This document shows, in pieces, positions 8,099 to 16,839 of a DNA stretch of 64,000 bases; the first letter of the stretch is position 1, and every line of letters begins with the position of its first letter. The notes under the pieces are model-generated. The model worked only from the letters and a program-made list of their open reading frames with translations, made no database searches and was not told the DNA's origin. The DNA comes from an uncultured Eubacteriales bacterium (GTDB lineage Bacteria; Bacillota; Clostridia; UBA1381; UMGS1253): the NCBI GenBank assembly GCA_902492065.1, contig CABUKE010000003.1, positions 160,146 to 224,145 of the forward strand. Direction: 5' to 3'. Made by a program: the position numbers and the translations under genes.

Positions 8099-10408
8099 TT
8101 GAGCACACGTTTCTCCTTGACAAAGGAAGGCTATATCGTCAACTATCTGACAACCGGCGCGGTGACGGAACCGTTTATCGCACCGCACACCAATAAAAAC
8201 CAGCTCAAATTTGAGGCCGAAATGCGCGAAATTCTGCCGCAGAAAGTGATTGATGCGCCTGCGTCCGGCACGCTGGGTGAAAAGAGCCAACTCGGCGCGG
8301 AGTGGAAGTTTTACGCGCAGAACCGGAACCCGTACATAGATTTTTCCAAGTTTTATTTTACCCTGACGCGGGTGAATCTGCTTGCGCAAACCCAGCTCGT
8401 CAGTGACACTGCAAAGCAGGTGCGGGCAAGAATCTGGTCGTATGCGGCCATTGACCTCTGGCTCAACGGCGAACATTGCGCCGCAATTTCCAACCCGGTC
8501 TATAAGCCCATCAGCCACGCCGACGTGACGTTTTCCCTACATGAAGGTGTCAACGACGTATTCGTATGCCTGCAAAACTTTGGCGTGCGTGACACGCGCA
8601 ACATGTTTGCGCTCCAGCTCTTTGACACAGATGGAATCAGCGTAACACTCCCAGTTGAGGAGGCTGCGCTTTCAGCACTCAAAGCGGCGGAGGACTGGCT
8701 GTGCAGCGTAGTATGGCGCAGCGGCAGCCTGCGTGCGGACGGACAGCCGCCGGTAAGCGTGACCGTAACGGCGGACGGAGCTGAGTCCGTTTGGGAAGCA
8801 GGTAACTCCTGTCCCATGCCGGACGCAAAGCTCGTCACGCTCTCCTTTACCGTATGCGGCCAGCCGTTTATGCGCAAATTCGACCTTGTGCAAAACGACC
8901 CGCCCGTTTTTGTCACCTATTCGTACGACAAGGAAAAATTCGACACACTCATGCGCCACGCCGCGGAAAGCAACACACAGGGCCATATGGCGGGCTATAA
9001 GGTATTGGCGCGTTATTATCTGAACAATGCGCTCGACGAATATGACTATCAGCTTCTCGATGAAGTGATCGAAAAGATCGAGCAGCGGATCGACTGTTCC
9101 GACTTCGGGCTTGCGTGCCTGCTGCGGATTTACAAGCAGATCCCAATCAAAGAAGAATACAAAAAGAAAATCAAAACGCTTGCGCTGGGCTTCCGCTACT
9201 GGATGGACGAGGACGGCGCAGACGCAATGTGCTTCTGGAGCGAGAACCACTCTCTCCTCTTTTATACGTGCCAGATGCTGGCAGGCAGCTTCTGGCCAGA
9301 GGACTGGTTTGCGCGCTCAAGCCGGTTCGGCGTCGACCAATATGGTATCGGTCTGCGCCGCGTAAAGGAATGGTTCGACGTAATCGAACAGGAAGGGTTT
9401 GAAGAATTTTTGGCGGGCGGCTATATGCTTGTCACGCTGTCGGTCCTGTTGATGGTACACGACTTCGGCGACCCGCAGCTCTCCGCGCGCGCAAAAAACG
9501 CGATCGACCGCATTGTGCTTGAGGCGGCACAGCAGAACTTCCAAGGCATCCATCTTGCGCCGATGGGCCGTATCTACCGCGACTCGCTCAAGCCGTACAA
9601 GTCAGGCTTGCAGGCGCTTTTGCACCGGATCGACGATTCCTGCGCCGCGCAGGACTGCATCTGGCTGACTGTGCTGGGCTACACGCCTTACAAAATGCCG
9701 CCGCAGGCAAAAGATCTGCTCTGTGCGCCTGCGGATATATCCTTTACGAGCGGGCGGGCGCTGATTTCTACCAAAAAGACGGCCGACTATATGCTGACCT
9801 CCGTCGCGTCGCCGCGGCTGACGCCTATCACGCCCCTGCGCGATACGACGACGGAATACTTCGCAACCAAGCTTGACAATGAATGGTTCCACGGGACGTC
9901 GCTGTTCGTCCCCGGCGAATATGGCTACCAGCAGCATTTGTGGTATGCAGCTATCAGCAACCGATGTCTCACGTTCGTCAACCACCCCGGCACGGAAAAG
10001 GACTTCTGTGAGATGCGTCCCGGCTATTGGTACGGCAACGGCGTGTTCCCTGCGCTCCGGCAGGATGGCAACGCCCTGTACTGCTACTATGCCATCCCGG
10101 ACGCACACCCGACGAAGTTTGTCCACCTGTATTGGCCTTCGTTTACCATGGAGGAAGAAGTCAAAAAAGACGGTTTCTTCTTTGCGCGGTGTGGAAGCGG
10201 CTATCTTGGCGTATGGTGCAGCGAGCCGCTAACGCTCAACAACGCCGACGCGGTTATGGACGCGGACTGGCGCGCTTATGGCGACACGAGCGCGTGGTAC
10301 ATCCAATGCGGGAGCGAGAGCGAGTTCGGCTCCTTCGCCGCATTTATGGAGCATTGCCGCTCCCTCGGCCTGAGCAAAGCACGTGTCAAAGAGCACTTAA
10401 ATGTATAA
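8099..10408 (+). CDS. Uncharacterised large protein, probable carbohydrate-active (alpha/alpha)-toroid enzyme
   Basis: This is a 769-residue protein from TTG 8099, which has AAGGAAGTGG just upstream; the longer frame from ATG 8057 lacks a ribosome site and overlaps the likely -10. I do not recognise a named family. The first 200 residues look like a beta-sandwich sugar-binding module (IDLWLNGEHCAAI, GVNDVFVCLQNFGV). The middle is helical with aromatic and acidic patches (YWMDEDGADAMCFWSENHSLL), as in (alpha/alpha) barrel glycosidases and lyases. The C-terminal third is probably beta-rich. There is no signal peptide, so it should act in the cytoplasm. It is preceded by its own promoter and followed by a strong terminator, so it is probably monocistronic. 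Confidence 0.6.
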   Translation: MSTRFSLTKEGYIVNYLTTGAVTEPFIAPHTNKNQLKFEAEMREILPQKVIDAPASGTLGEKSQLGAEWKFYAQNRNPYIDFSKFYFTLTRVNLLAQTQLVSDTAKQVRARIWSYAAIDLWLNGEHCAAISNPVYKPISHADVTFSLHEGVNDVFVCLQNFGVRDTRNMFALQLFDTDGISVTLPVEEAALSALKAAEDWLCSVVWRSGSLRADGQPPVSVTVTADGAESVWEAGNSCPMPDAKLVTLSFTVCGQPFMRKFDLVQNDPPVFVTYSYDKEKFDTLMRHAAESNTQGHMAGYKVLARYYLNNALDEYDYQLLDEVIEKIEQRIDCSDFGLACLLRIYKQIPIKEEYKKKIKTLALGFRYWMDEDGADAMCFWSENHSLLFYTCQMLAGSFWPEDWFARSSRFGVDQYGIGLRRVKEWFDVIEQEGFEEFLAGGYMLVTLSVLLMVHDFGDPQLSARAKNAIDRIVLEAAQQNFQGIHLAPMGRIYRDSLKPYKSGLQALLHRIDDSCAAQDCIWLTVLGYTPYKMPPQAKDLLCAPADISFTSGRALISTKKTADYMLTSVASPRLTPITPLRDTTTEYFATKLDNEWFHGTSLFVPGEYGYQQHLWYAAISNRCLTFVNHPGTEKDFCEMRPGYWYGNGVFPALRQDGNALYCYYAIPDAHPTKFVHLYWPSFTMEEEVKKDGFFFARCGSGYLGVWCSEPLTLNNADAVMDADWRAYGDTSAWYIQCGSESEFGSFAAFMEHCRSLGLSKARVKEHLNV

Positions 10409-10433
10409 TTGGGAAATTTTATGGTATACTAAA

Positions 10434-10474
10434 GACGCAGGTGCGGCAACCCGGCCGCTTCCTGCGTCTTTTTT
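10434..10474 (+). terminator. Intrinsic terminator
   Basis: GACGCAGG at 10434-10441 pairs with CCTGCGTC at 10461-10468, with inner GCGGC / GCCGC pairing, followed by T6. It isolates the gene upstream from rpsB. Confidence 0.9.
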
Positions 10475-10504
10475 GATTTTTTTACAAAAATTGCGCAGAA
10501 AGAC

Positions 10505-10533
10505 TTGATTTTTCTTGCGCCGTATGGTATCCT
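10505..10533 (+). promoter_or_regulatory. rpsB promoter (extended -10)
   Basis: TTGATT at 10505-10510, a 17-bp spacer, and TGG followed by TATCCT at 10528-10533 form a sigma-A promoter with an extended -10. It predicts a leader of about 130 nt before rpsB. The leader is GC-rich and can fold, so S2 autoregulation is possible but unproven. Confidence 0.6.
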
Positions 10534-10671
10534 ATTATGGCGTAAAAATACACACGCTCTGTAAACCTGCGGGCGGTGCCGCTTGGCGGTTCCCAAAGGT
10601 CGCGCACAGGGCGGAGGCATGTATTTGCCGCAGGGCGTATGTCCTGTGGAAAAATTAAAACCGGAGGTGCT

Positions 10672-11430
10672 ATGAAAATGGCAGGCGTAATTTCTATGAA
10701 ACAGCTTCTTGAGGCAGGCGTTCACTTTGGACACCAGACAAGACGCTGGAACCCGAAAATGGCGGAGTACATCTTTACGGAGCGCAATGGTATTTACATC
10801 ATTGACTTGCAGAAAACTGTAAAGAAGGTTGAGGAAGCGTACAACTTCATCCGCGAAATTGCAGCGAACGGCGGCGACATCCTGTTCGTCGGCACGAAGA
10901 AGCAGGCGCAGGATTCCATTAAGGAAGAGGCGCAGCGCGTTGGCATGTACTATGTAAACGCAAGATGGCTCGGCGGTATGATGACAAACTTTAAGACAAT
11001 CAAAAAGCGGATCGACCGTCTTGAGCAGCTTGGTAAAATGGAGGAGAACGGCACGTTTGACCTGCTTCCGAAAAAGGAAGTCAGCAAGCTGATGGCAGAG
11101 CGTGATAAGCTTGAGAAGTATCTCGGCGGCATCAAAGATATGAAAAAGCTCCCGGGTGCACTCTTTATCGTAGACCCGCGCAAGGAAAAGATCGCGATTG
11201 CCGAGGCGAAGAAGCTTGGTATCCCGGTTGTTGCAATCGTTGACACGAACTGCGACCCGGACGAGGTAGACTATGTTATCCCGGGCAACGACGATGCAAT
11301 CCGTGCGGTTAAGCTGATTGCTTCCACAATGGCAAATGCTGTTATGGAGGGCAAGCAGGGCGAGCAGCTCGCAGCAGAGGGCAACGACGCTCCAGCAGAG
11401 GAAGCTGCAACAGAAGCAGAAGCAAACTAA
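10672..11430 (+). CDS. rpsB: 30S ribosomal protein S2
   Basis: This 252-residue protein is an essential component of the small ribosomal subunit that binds the head-body junction. ISMKQLLEAGVHFGHQTRRW and the KKQAQDSI and PGALFIVDPRKE segments are diagnostic. Two starts fit the GGAGGT site at 10663-10668: ATG 10672 (close spacing) and ATG 10678 (wider spacing, MAGVISM, the more typical S2 N-terminus). The C-terminal 25 residues are an acidic, alanine-rich tail. It is followed by tsf in the order seen in most bacteria, with an attenuator-like hairpin between the two. Confidence 0.97.
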   Translation: MKMAGVISMKQLLEAGVHFGHQTRRWNPKMAEYIFTERNGIYIIDLQKTVKKVEEAYNFIREIAANGGDILFVGTKKQAQDSIKEEAQRVGMYYVNARWLGGMMTNFKTIKKRIDRLEQLGKMEENGTFDLLPKKEVSKLMAERDKLEKYLGGIKDMKKLPGALFIVDPRKEKIAIAEAKKLGIPVVAIVDTNCDPDEVDYVIPGNDDAIRAVKLIASTMANAVMEGKQGEQLAAEGNDAPAEEAATEAEAN

Positions 11431-11452
11431 TTGCTGCAAAAATAAAAAGTAC

Positions 11453-11502
11453 GGCGGTCTTTTCAGTCTTTTGCGCAAAGACGCAAAGGCCGCTTTGTTT
11501 TT
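11453..11502 (+). terminator. Attenuator-like terminator between rpsB and tsf
   Basis: GCGGTCTTT at 11454-11462 pairs with AAAGGCCGC at 11485-11493 (one G-U), with an inner GTCTTT / AAAGAC stem, followed by TTTGTTTTT. Probably partial termination sets the S2 to EF-Ts ratio. Confidence 0.7.
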
Positions 11503-11550
11503 GAACGATACTATAACGAAGAAATCGTGATACCGAAAGGATGATTGCCA

Positions 11551-12450
11551 ATGTTTACAGCAAAGGATGTAAAAGATTTAAGAGAAAAGACCGGCTGCGG
11601 CATGATGGACTGCAAAAAGGCTCTGACCGAGGCGAACGGCGACGCAGAAAAGGCGATGGAGCTTCTGCGCGAGAAGGGTCTTGCTACAGCAGCAAAGAAG
11701 TCGGGCAGAATCGCGGCTGAAGGTATTGTAGAAGCGTACATGGACGGCAATGTGGGTGTTCTGGTTGAAGTAAACGCAGAGACCGACTTCGTTGCCAAGA
11801 ACGACGAATTCCGTACGTTTGTTGCCGATGTGGCAAAGCATATTGCGGACAACAACCCGGCTGACGTTGAGACGCTGATGGAGCAGAGCTTCAAAGACGG
11901 CACCGTACGCGACGCTCTGACAGAAAAGATTGCAAAAATCGGCGAAAACATGAACATCCGCCGGTTTGAGCGGTACGAAGGCGTTGTAGAAACCTATATC
12001 CACGGCGGCGGACGCATCGGCGTTATCGTTGACTTTGATACAACGCCGGAGGCAGCGGCAACTGAGGATTTCAAGACGCTGGCGAAGGATATTGCAATGC
12101 AGATTGCGGCTATTTTCCCGCAGTATGTTGCACCGGAGAATGTTCCGTCTGAAGTCGTAGAGAAAGAAAAGGAAATCCTGACCGTTCAGGCAATGAACGA
12201 GGGCAAGCCGGCCAACATTGCAGAAAAGATGGTAGAAGGCCGTATCAAGAAGTTCTACAAAGAAGTTTGCCTGCTTGAGCAGCCGTTCATCAAGGACGGT
12301 GACAAGTCGGTTGCAGCTGTTATTAAAGAAGTTTCCGCAAAGGTTGGTGCGCCGATCACAGTGACGAAGTTTGCACGCCTCGAAAAAGGCGAGGGTCTCG
12401 AAAAAAGAGAGGATAATTTTGCAGATGAAGTTGCAAATATGGTAAAATAG
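11551..12450 (+). CDS. tsf: Translation elongation factor Ts
   Basis: This 299-residue cytoplasmic guanine nucleotide exchange factor recycles EF-Tu-GDP. The N-terminal UBA-like domain (VKDLREKTGCGMMDCKKAL) and the core motif TDFVAKNDEFRTF, which contacts EF-Tu, are intact. ATG 11551 is chosen with AAAGGA about ten bases upstream; an in-frame TTG at 11545 is too close to that site. It ends with tandem TAG codons. Length is typical for long bacterial EF-Ts. Confidence 0.97.
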   Translation: MFTAKDVKDLREKTGCGMMDCKKALTEANGDAEKAMELLREKGLATAAKKSGRIAAEGIVEAYMDGNVGVLVEVNAETDFVAKNDEFRTFVADVAKHIADNNPADVETLMEQSFKDGTVRDALTEKIAKIGENMNIRRFERYEGVVETYIHGGGRIGVIVDFDTTPEAAATEDFKTLAKDIAMQIAAIFPQYVAPENVPSEVVEKEKEILTVQAMNEGKPANIAEKMVEGRIKKFYKEVCLLEQPFIKDGDKSVAAVIKEVSAKVGAPITVTKFARLEKGEGLEKREDNFADEVANMVK

Positions 12451-12502
12451 TAGTAAAATAGAAGGGAATAAATTTTTTGTTCCCGATTTACCTTTGTATT
12501 TT

Positions 12503-12535
12503 AAAAGGGGACACGCAGTTGTGTTCCCTTTTTTT
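12503..12535 (+). terminator. Terminator after tsf
   Basis: AAAGGGGACAC, a GCAGTT loop and GTGTTCCCTTT form a hairpin that runs into T8. It separates rpsB-tsf from pyrH. Confidence 0.85.
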
Positions 12536-12602
12536 GTGAAAGCGGCCGGCGTGCTGTGCCGGACGCTGTTTTCCAAACAAAAAATCAGGAGGTCGATTTA
12601 TC

Positions 12603-13310
12603 TTGCAGGCAAAATATAAACGGGTTCTACTCAAAGTCAGCGGCGAGGCGCTTGCCGGGGAAAATAAAACGGGATTAAACCCGGCCACCCTTTCGTCCAT
12701 TTCTGCGGCTATCAAACAGTGTGTCGACATGGGCGTACAGGTTGCCATTGTTGTCGGCGGCGGCAACTTCTGGCGCGGGCGCACAGGAGAAAACATGGAT
12801 CGGACGCGGGCCGACCACATGGGTATGCTTGCGACGGTTATCAACGCGCTGGCGCTTGGCGACGCGCTGGAGTCGAAGGGTGTCCCCACCCGTGTACAGA
12901 CCGCCATTGAAATGCGGCAGATTGCGGAACCGTACATACGCGGACGCGCCATGCACCACTTAGAGGAAGGACGCGTTGTTATCTTTGGTTGCGGAACGGG
13001 CAACCCGTTTTTCTCAACGGATACGGCGGCTGCACTGCGTGCGGCGGAAATTGACGCGGATATCATTCTGCTTGCAAAGAAGGTCGACGCCGTATACGAT
13101 TCCGACCCGAACATCAACCCAAATGCAGTACGCTTTGACGCGCTGTCCTACATTGACGTGCTTAACCGCGGGCTTGGCGTGATGGATTCAACTGCTACGT
13201 CGCTGTGCATGGACAACGATATCCCGATTCTTGTGTTTGGCCTCGACGACCCACAGAATATCATCCGTGCGGCATGCGGGGAAAAAATTGGTACGATTGT
13301 TTCAAAATAG
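12603..13310 (+). CDS. pyrH: UMP kinase
   Basis: This 235-residue amino-acid-kinase-fold enzyme phosphorylates UMP to UDP, is feedback-controlled by UTP in bacteria, and is essential for pyrimidine nucleotides. RVLLKVSGEAL, VVGGGNFWRGR, RADHMGMLAT and AKKVDAVYDSDP are the conserved nucleotide and UMP loops. It starts at TTG 12603, placed by AGGAGG at 12588-12593. It stops with TAG, which shows that TAG is a normal stop codon here. Confidence 0.97.
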   Translation: MQAKYKRVLLKVSGEALAGENKTGLNPATLSSISAAIKQCVDMGVQVAIVVGGGNFWRGRTGENMDRTRADHMGMLATVINALALGDALESKGVPTRVQTAIEMRQIAEPYIRGRAMHHLEEGRVVIFGCGTGNPFFSTDTAAALRAAEIDADIILLAKKVDAVYDSDPNINPNAVRFDALSYIDVLNRGLGVMDSTATSLCMDNDIPILVFGLDDPQNIIRAACGEKIGTIVSK

Positions 13311-13440
13311 GCCGATTGGGGTACAATTTTTATGTCGTAAGGGAAAAAAATAATTCATAGGATGTAACATAAGAGGCAGCAGGAAATGATATAACTTCGG
13401 ATTTTTATATTATTAATTCAATCTAAGGAGGAATCTCACT

Positions 13441-13995
13441 ATGGCAGCAAAATACCCGGAAATTTCAGGAAAGATGGATAAGACGCTCAATGTATACAGC
13501 GAAGATTTACAGGCAGTTCGTGCAGGACGTGCCAACCCCTCCATTCTCGACAAAATCATGGTCGATTATTACGGTGTGCCGACGCCGATTCCGCAGCTCG
13601 GCAATGTTTCCGTGCCGGAGGCGCGTACGCTGCTCATTCAGCCGTGGGACATGGGTGTTGTAAAAGAAGTGGAAAAGGCGATTTTAAAGTCTGAACTCGG
13701 CATTAACCCGAACAATGACGGCAAAACAATTCGCTTGACGTTCCCCCCGCTGACGGAAGAACGCCGTAAAGAGCTGGTAAAAGATATTCACAAGCGTGCG
13801 GAGGAAGCAAAGGTTGCAATCCGCTCGATTCGCCGCGACGCAATTGAATCATACAAGACGCAGAAGAAAAACAGCGAAATTACGGAAGATGATTTAAAGG
13901 AAATCGAAAAGGATATCCAGAACCTCACCGACCAGTACAGCAAGGAAATTGACACAATTCTTGCAAAAAAAGAAAAAGAAATTATGGAAGTGTAA
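13441..13995 (+). CDS. frr: Ribosome recycling factor
   Basis: This 184-residue tRNA-mimic protein, with EF-G, splits post-termination ribosomes. LQAVRAGRANPSILDKI, NVSVPEARTLLIQPWD and LTEERRKELVK are family signatures, and the length is standard. AAGGAGGAAT lies 7-13 bases upstream of ATG 13441. The 130-bp gap after pyrH is A+T-rich and holds no hairpin terminator I can see, so pyrH and frr may be co-transcribed. Confidence 0.97.
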   Translation: MAAKYPEISGKMDKTLNVYSEDLQAVRAGRANPSILDKIMVDYYGVPTPIPQLGNVSVPEARTLLIQPWDMGVVKEVEKAILKSELGINPNNDGKTIRLTFPPLTEERRKELVKDIHKRAEEAKVAIRSIRRDAIESYKTQKKNSEITEDDLKEIEKDIQNLTDQYSKEIDTILAKKEKEIMEV

Positions 13996-14024
13996 GATAA
14001 ATTGCATGTTGCGGAGGTACGGGT

Positions 14025-14762
14025 ATGGCATTGTTTCGGAAAACAAAAAAAGAATATGATAAGAGCCAGCTTCCGAAGCATGTAGCAATTATTATGGACG
14101 GGAACGGGCGCTGGGCGAAAAGGCGTTCCCTCCCCCGCATTATGGGCCACCGCGCCGGTGCGGACGCGCTGCGCAAGGTAAGCCGCTTTGCCGGACACAT
14201 GGGGATCGAGTATATTACGGTCTACGCGTTTTCGACCGAAAATTGGAAGCGCAGCGACGAAGAGGTTAGCGGCCTGATGTCTCTGCTGCTTGACTATTTG
14301 AAAAATGCGGAAAAAGAACTTGGCGGCGACGAGGTACGCATCCGCGTCATCGGCGACCCGTCCCGTTTTTCCGACGAAATACAGCAGCAGATCAAACGGG
14401 TCGAGTCTGTGACGAAAGGCAATAAAGCCGTCACCGTGACACTTGCGCTCAACTACGGTGGGCGCGACGAGCTTGTACGTGCAGTGAAAGCGATTGCAAA
14501 AGACGTACAGGACGGTAAAACTACGCTAGACAGCATTGATGAGGAAACCGTGTCGCATCATCTGTATACATACGATATGCCCGACCCGGACCTTGTTATC
14601 CGTACGAGCGGCGAGCTGCGGCTGAGTAACTATCTTTTGTGGCAGACCTCGTACAGCGAGCTGTACTTCACGGATACGTTGTGGCCTGACTTTGATGAAA
14701 AGGAATTTACAAAAGCAATTGACGCCTATCTTTCGCGCAGCAGGCGCTTTGGCGGGCGGTAG
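14025..14762 (+). CDS. uppS: Undecaprenyl diphosphate synthase (cis-prenyltransferase)
   Basis: This 245-residue enzyme condenses isopentenyl diphosphate units onto FPP to make the C55 carrier lipid for cell-wall synthesis. IIMDGNGRWAKRR (catalytic Asp), GHRAGADALRKV, AFSTENWKRS and RTSGELRLSNYLLWQ are the conserved regions. A GCGGAGGTA ribosome site precedes ATG 14025. It lies 29 bases after frr and upstream of cdsA, the standard Firmicutes order. Stop codon TAG. Confidence 0.96.
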   Translation: MALFRKTKKEYDKSQLPKHVAIIMDGNGRWAKRRSLPRIMGHRAGADALRKVSRFAGHMGIEYITVYAFSTENWKRSDEEVSGLMSLLLDYLKNAEKELGGDEVRIRVIGDPSRFSDEIQQQIKRVESVTKGNKAVTVTLALNYGGRDELVRAVKAIAKDVQDGKTTLDSIDEETVSHHLYTYDMPDPDLVIRTSGELRLSNYLLWQTSYSELYFTDTLWPDFDEKEFTKAIDAYLSRSRRFGGR

Positions 14763-14807
14763 CCTGCTTATTACAAAGCTGGAAAGCCGGCAGAACGGAG
14801 AAGCAAT

Positions 14808-15635
14808 ATGAGTAAGGATACTGCGGTGCGGGTCGTTTCGGCAGTTATCGGCCTGATTTTGTTTTTTATTGTGACATTTGCCAATCAGCTAATTCTTGAC
14901 CTTGTACTCGGCGTGCTGATTCTTTTTATGCTGTTCGAATTTTTCCACGCATTCAAGTTTGGCTTTCTGCTCAGTTCCATTGGGATGATTGGCACAGCCG
15001 CCCTGCTATGCGTCCTTTCGCTTGGGCGGTATGACATATTTATATTTGCCCTCGCGGCATATATCGTGCTTTTGGGTGCAATTTCGATTTTCCAGCACGA
15101 AAAAATCAGCTTTACAGATATTACAGCAGTCCTATTTGCGACGGTGTATGTCGGGTTCTTCCCTTCTTTTATTGCGCGTATCCGCTCGCTGGACGAAAAC
15201 GGCTTGTATTACCTATTTCTGATTTTTGCCTGTGCATGGCTGACCGATACGGGCGCGTACTTTTGCGGTCGTTTTTTCGGGAAACATAAGCTTGCGCCAA
15301 ATATCAGCCCCAAAAAGACGGTGGAAGGTGCGGTCGGCGGCGTTGTCTGTGCCATAATTGGCTGTATTGTCCTCGGCGCAGTGGCACATTACATAAACGG
15401 CGCAACGCCGCGCTACTTTGTACTGGCCCTTGTTGGGTTGGTGGGGTCGTGTCTGGCACAGCTTGGCGATTTATTTGCCTCGCTGATTAAGCGGACGTGC
15501 GGCGTCAAGGATTTTGGCAACATCATGCCCGGACACGGCGGCGCGCTTGACCGGTTTGACAGCGTAATCATGGTATCGCCGTTTATTTACTATGTCTGTC
15601 TCTTTTTGGTAGAGAGCGGTACGGCGCTGCTGTAA
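14808..15635 (+). CDS. cdsA: Phosphatidate cytidylyltransferase
   Basis: This 275-residue inner-membrane enzyme makes CDP-diacylglycerol from phosphatidate and CTP, the branch point of phospholipid synthesis. It has about seven or eight transmembrane helices. The family signature near the C-terminus (SLIKRTCGVKDFGNIMPGHG followed by GALDRFDS) contains the catalytic acidic residues. The conserved ISPKKTVEGAVGG loop is also present. It has a GGAGA ribosome site. Confidence 0.95.
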   Translation: MSKDTAVRVVSAVIGLILFFIVTFANQLILDLVLGVLILFMLFEFFHAFKFGFLLSSIGMIGTAALLCVLSLGRYDIFIFALAAYIVLLGAISIFQHEKISFTDITAVLFATVYVGFFPSFIARIRSLDENGLYYLFLIFACAWLTDTGAYFCGRFFGKHKLAPNISPKKTVEGAVGGVVCAIIGCIVLGAVAHYINGATPRYFVLALVGLVGSCLAQLGDLFASLIKRTCGVKDFGNIMPGHGGALDRFDSVIMVSPFIYYVCLFLVESGTALL

Positions 15636-15660
15636 CGATACGTGATAGAAAGGAATCCAA

Positions 15661-16809
15661 ATGGAACACAACATTGCAATTTTAGGCTCGACGGGGTCGA
15701 TTGGTACACAGAGCCTTGATGTAATACGGCAAAGCCCCGATTTACATGTATTGGGGCTTTCTGCAAATCATAATATAGAACTTCTCGAGGTGCAGGCGCG
15801 GGAATTTTTGCCGCGCCTTGTTTGCGTTTGTGATGAAGATAAGGCAAAAGAGCTGAAGATCCGGCTCGCGGATACAAACATCCGCGTCGTTTCCGGCAAG
15901 CATGGCATGTGCGAGGTTGCAACGCTCGACGGCGTTGACACGGTGTTGACTGCTGTGATGGGTATTGCTGGCCTCTCCCCTACCATTGCCGCAATCAAAA
16001 GTGGAAAAAATATTGCGCTTGCGAACAAGGAAACGCTTGTCGCGGCGGGCGAGCTGGTGACCGCGCTGGCACGGGAGCACGGCGTTTCTCTCCTTCCGGT
16101 TGACAGCGAACACAGCGCGGTGTTCCAGTCGCTTGCCGGACTTCGTGAGAAAAAACAACTGAAAAAGATTATTCTTACCGCGTCGGGCGGTCCATTTTAC
16201 GGCAAGCGGCGGGAAGAGCTGACCGTCGTCACACCGGAGATGGCGCTGCGCCACCCAAATTGGGACATGGGGGCGAAAATTACAATCGACTCGTCCACGC
16301 TCGTCAACAAGGGTCTCGAGGTGATTGAGGCGCGGTGGCTGTTTGACGCCGCGCCGGATGAGATTGACGTTGTGGTGCATCCGCAAAGTATTATCCACTC
16401 CATGGTAGAGTATGTTGACGGCTCGGTGATTGCGCAGCTCGGCCTGCCGGACATGCGCCTGCCGATTGCGTACGCGCTCACGTACCCGAATCGGATACCG
16501 CTTCAGGGCGAGGCGCTCGACCTGGCAAAAATCGGGACGCTGACCTTTGCAGAGCCGGACACGGCGGCCTTCCCCGCTTTGCCGCTCGCATATGAGGCGC
16601 TGCGCGCGGGCGGAACCATGTGCGCGGTGTACAACGGCGCGGACGAGGCGGCTGTGGAGCTGTTTTTGCAGCGGCGTATCGACTATCTTGCCATTGCGTC
16701 CGTGATAGAAGGCGCAATGCGCGCATATACTAACACGGAGGCACGTACGCTCGGTGCGGTGCTCGACGCCGATCGCTGGGCGCGCGACTACGTGTACAGC
16801 AAGGTATAA
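15661..16809 (+). CDS. dxr: 1-deoxy-D-xylulose 5-phosphate reductoisomerase
   Basis: This 382-residue NADPH- and metal-dependent enzyme is the first committed step of the MEP isoprenoid pathway (DXP to MEP). The Rossmann motif LGSTGSIGTQSLDVI is at the N-terminus. The metal/substrate region is LPVDSEHSAVFQ, the flexible loop TASGGPFYG, and further signatures are HPNWDMGAKITIDSSTL and HPQSIIHSMVE. Together with ispG downstream it shows that the organism makes isoprenoids by the MEP route, feeding uppS. Confidence 0.97.
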   Translation: MEHNIAILGSTGSIGTQSLDVIRQSPDLHVLGLSANHNIELLEVQAREFLPRLVCVCDEDKAKELKIRLADTNIRVVSGKHGMCEVATLDGVDTVLTAVMGIAGLSPTIAAIKSGKNIALANKETLVAAGELVTALAREHGVSLLPVDSEHSAVFQSLAGLREKKQLKKIILTASGGPFYGKRREELTVVTPEMALRHPNWDMGAKITIDSSTLVNKGLEVIEARWLFDAAPDEIDVVVHPQSIIHSMVEYVDGSVIAQLGLPDMRLPIAYALTYPNRIPLQGEALDLAKIGTLTFAEPDTAAFPALPLAYEALRAGGTMCAVYNGADEAAVELFLQRRIDYLAIASVIEGAMRAYTNTEARTLGAVLDADRWARDYVYSKV

Positions 16810-16839
16810 ATCCACGTAATTTCCAAAGGATGTGATGTT

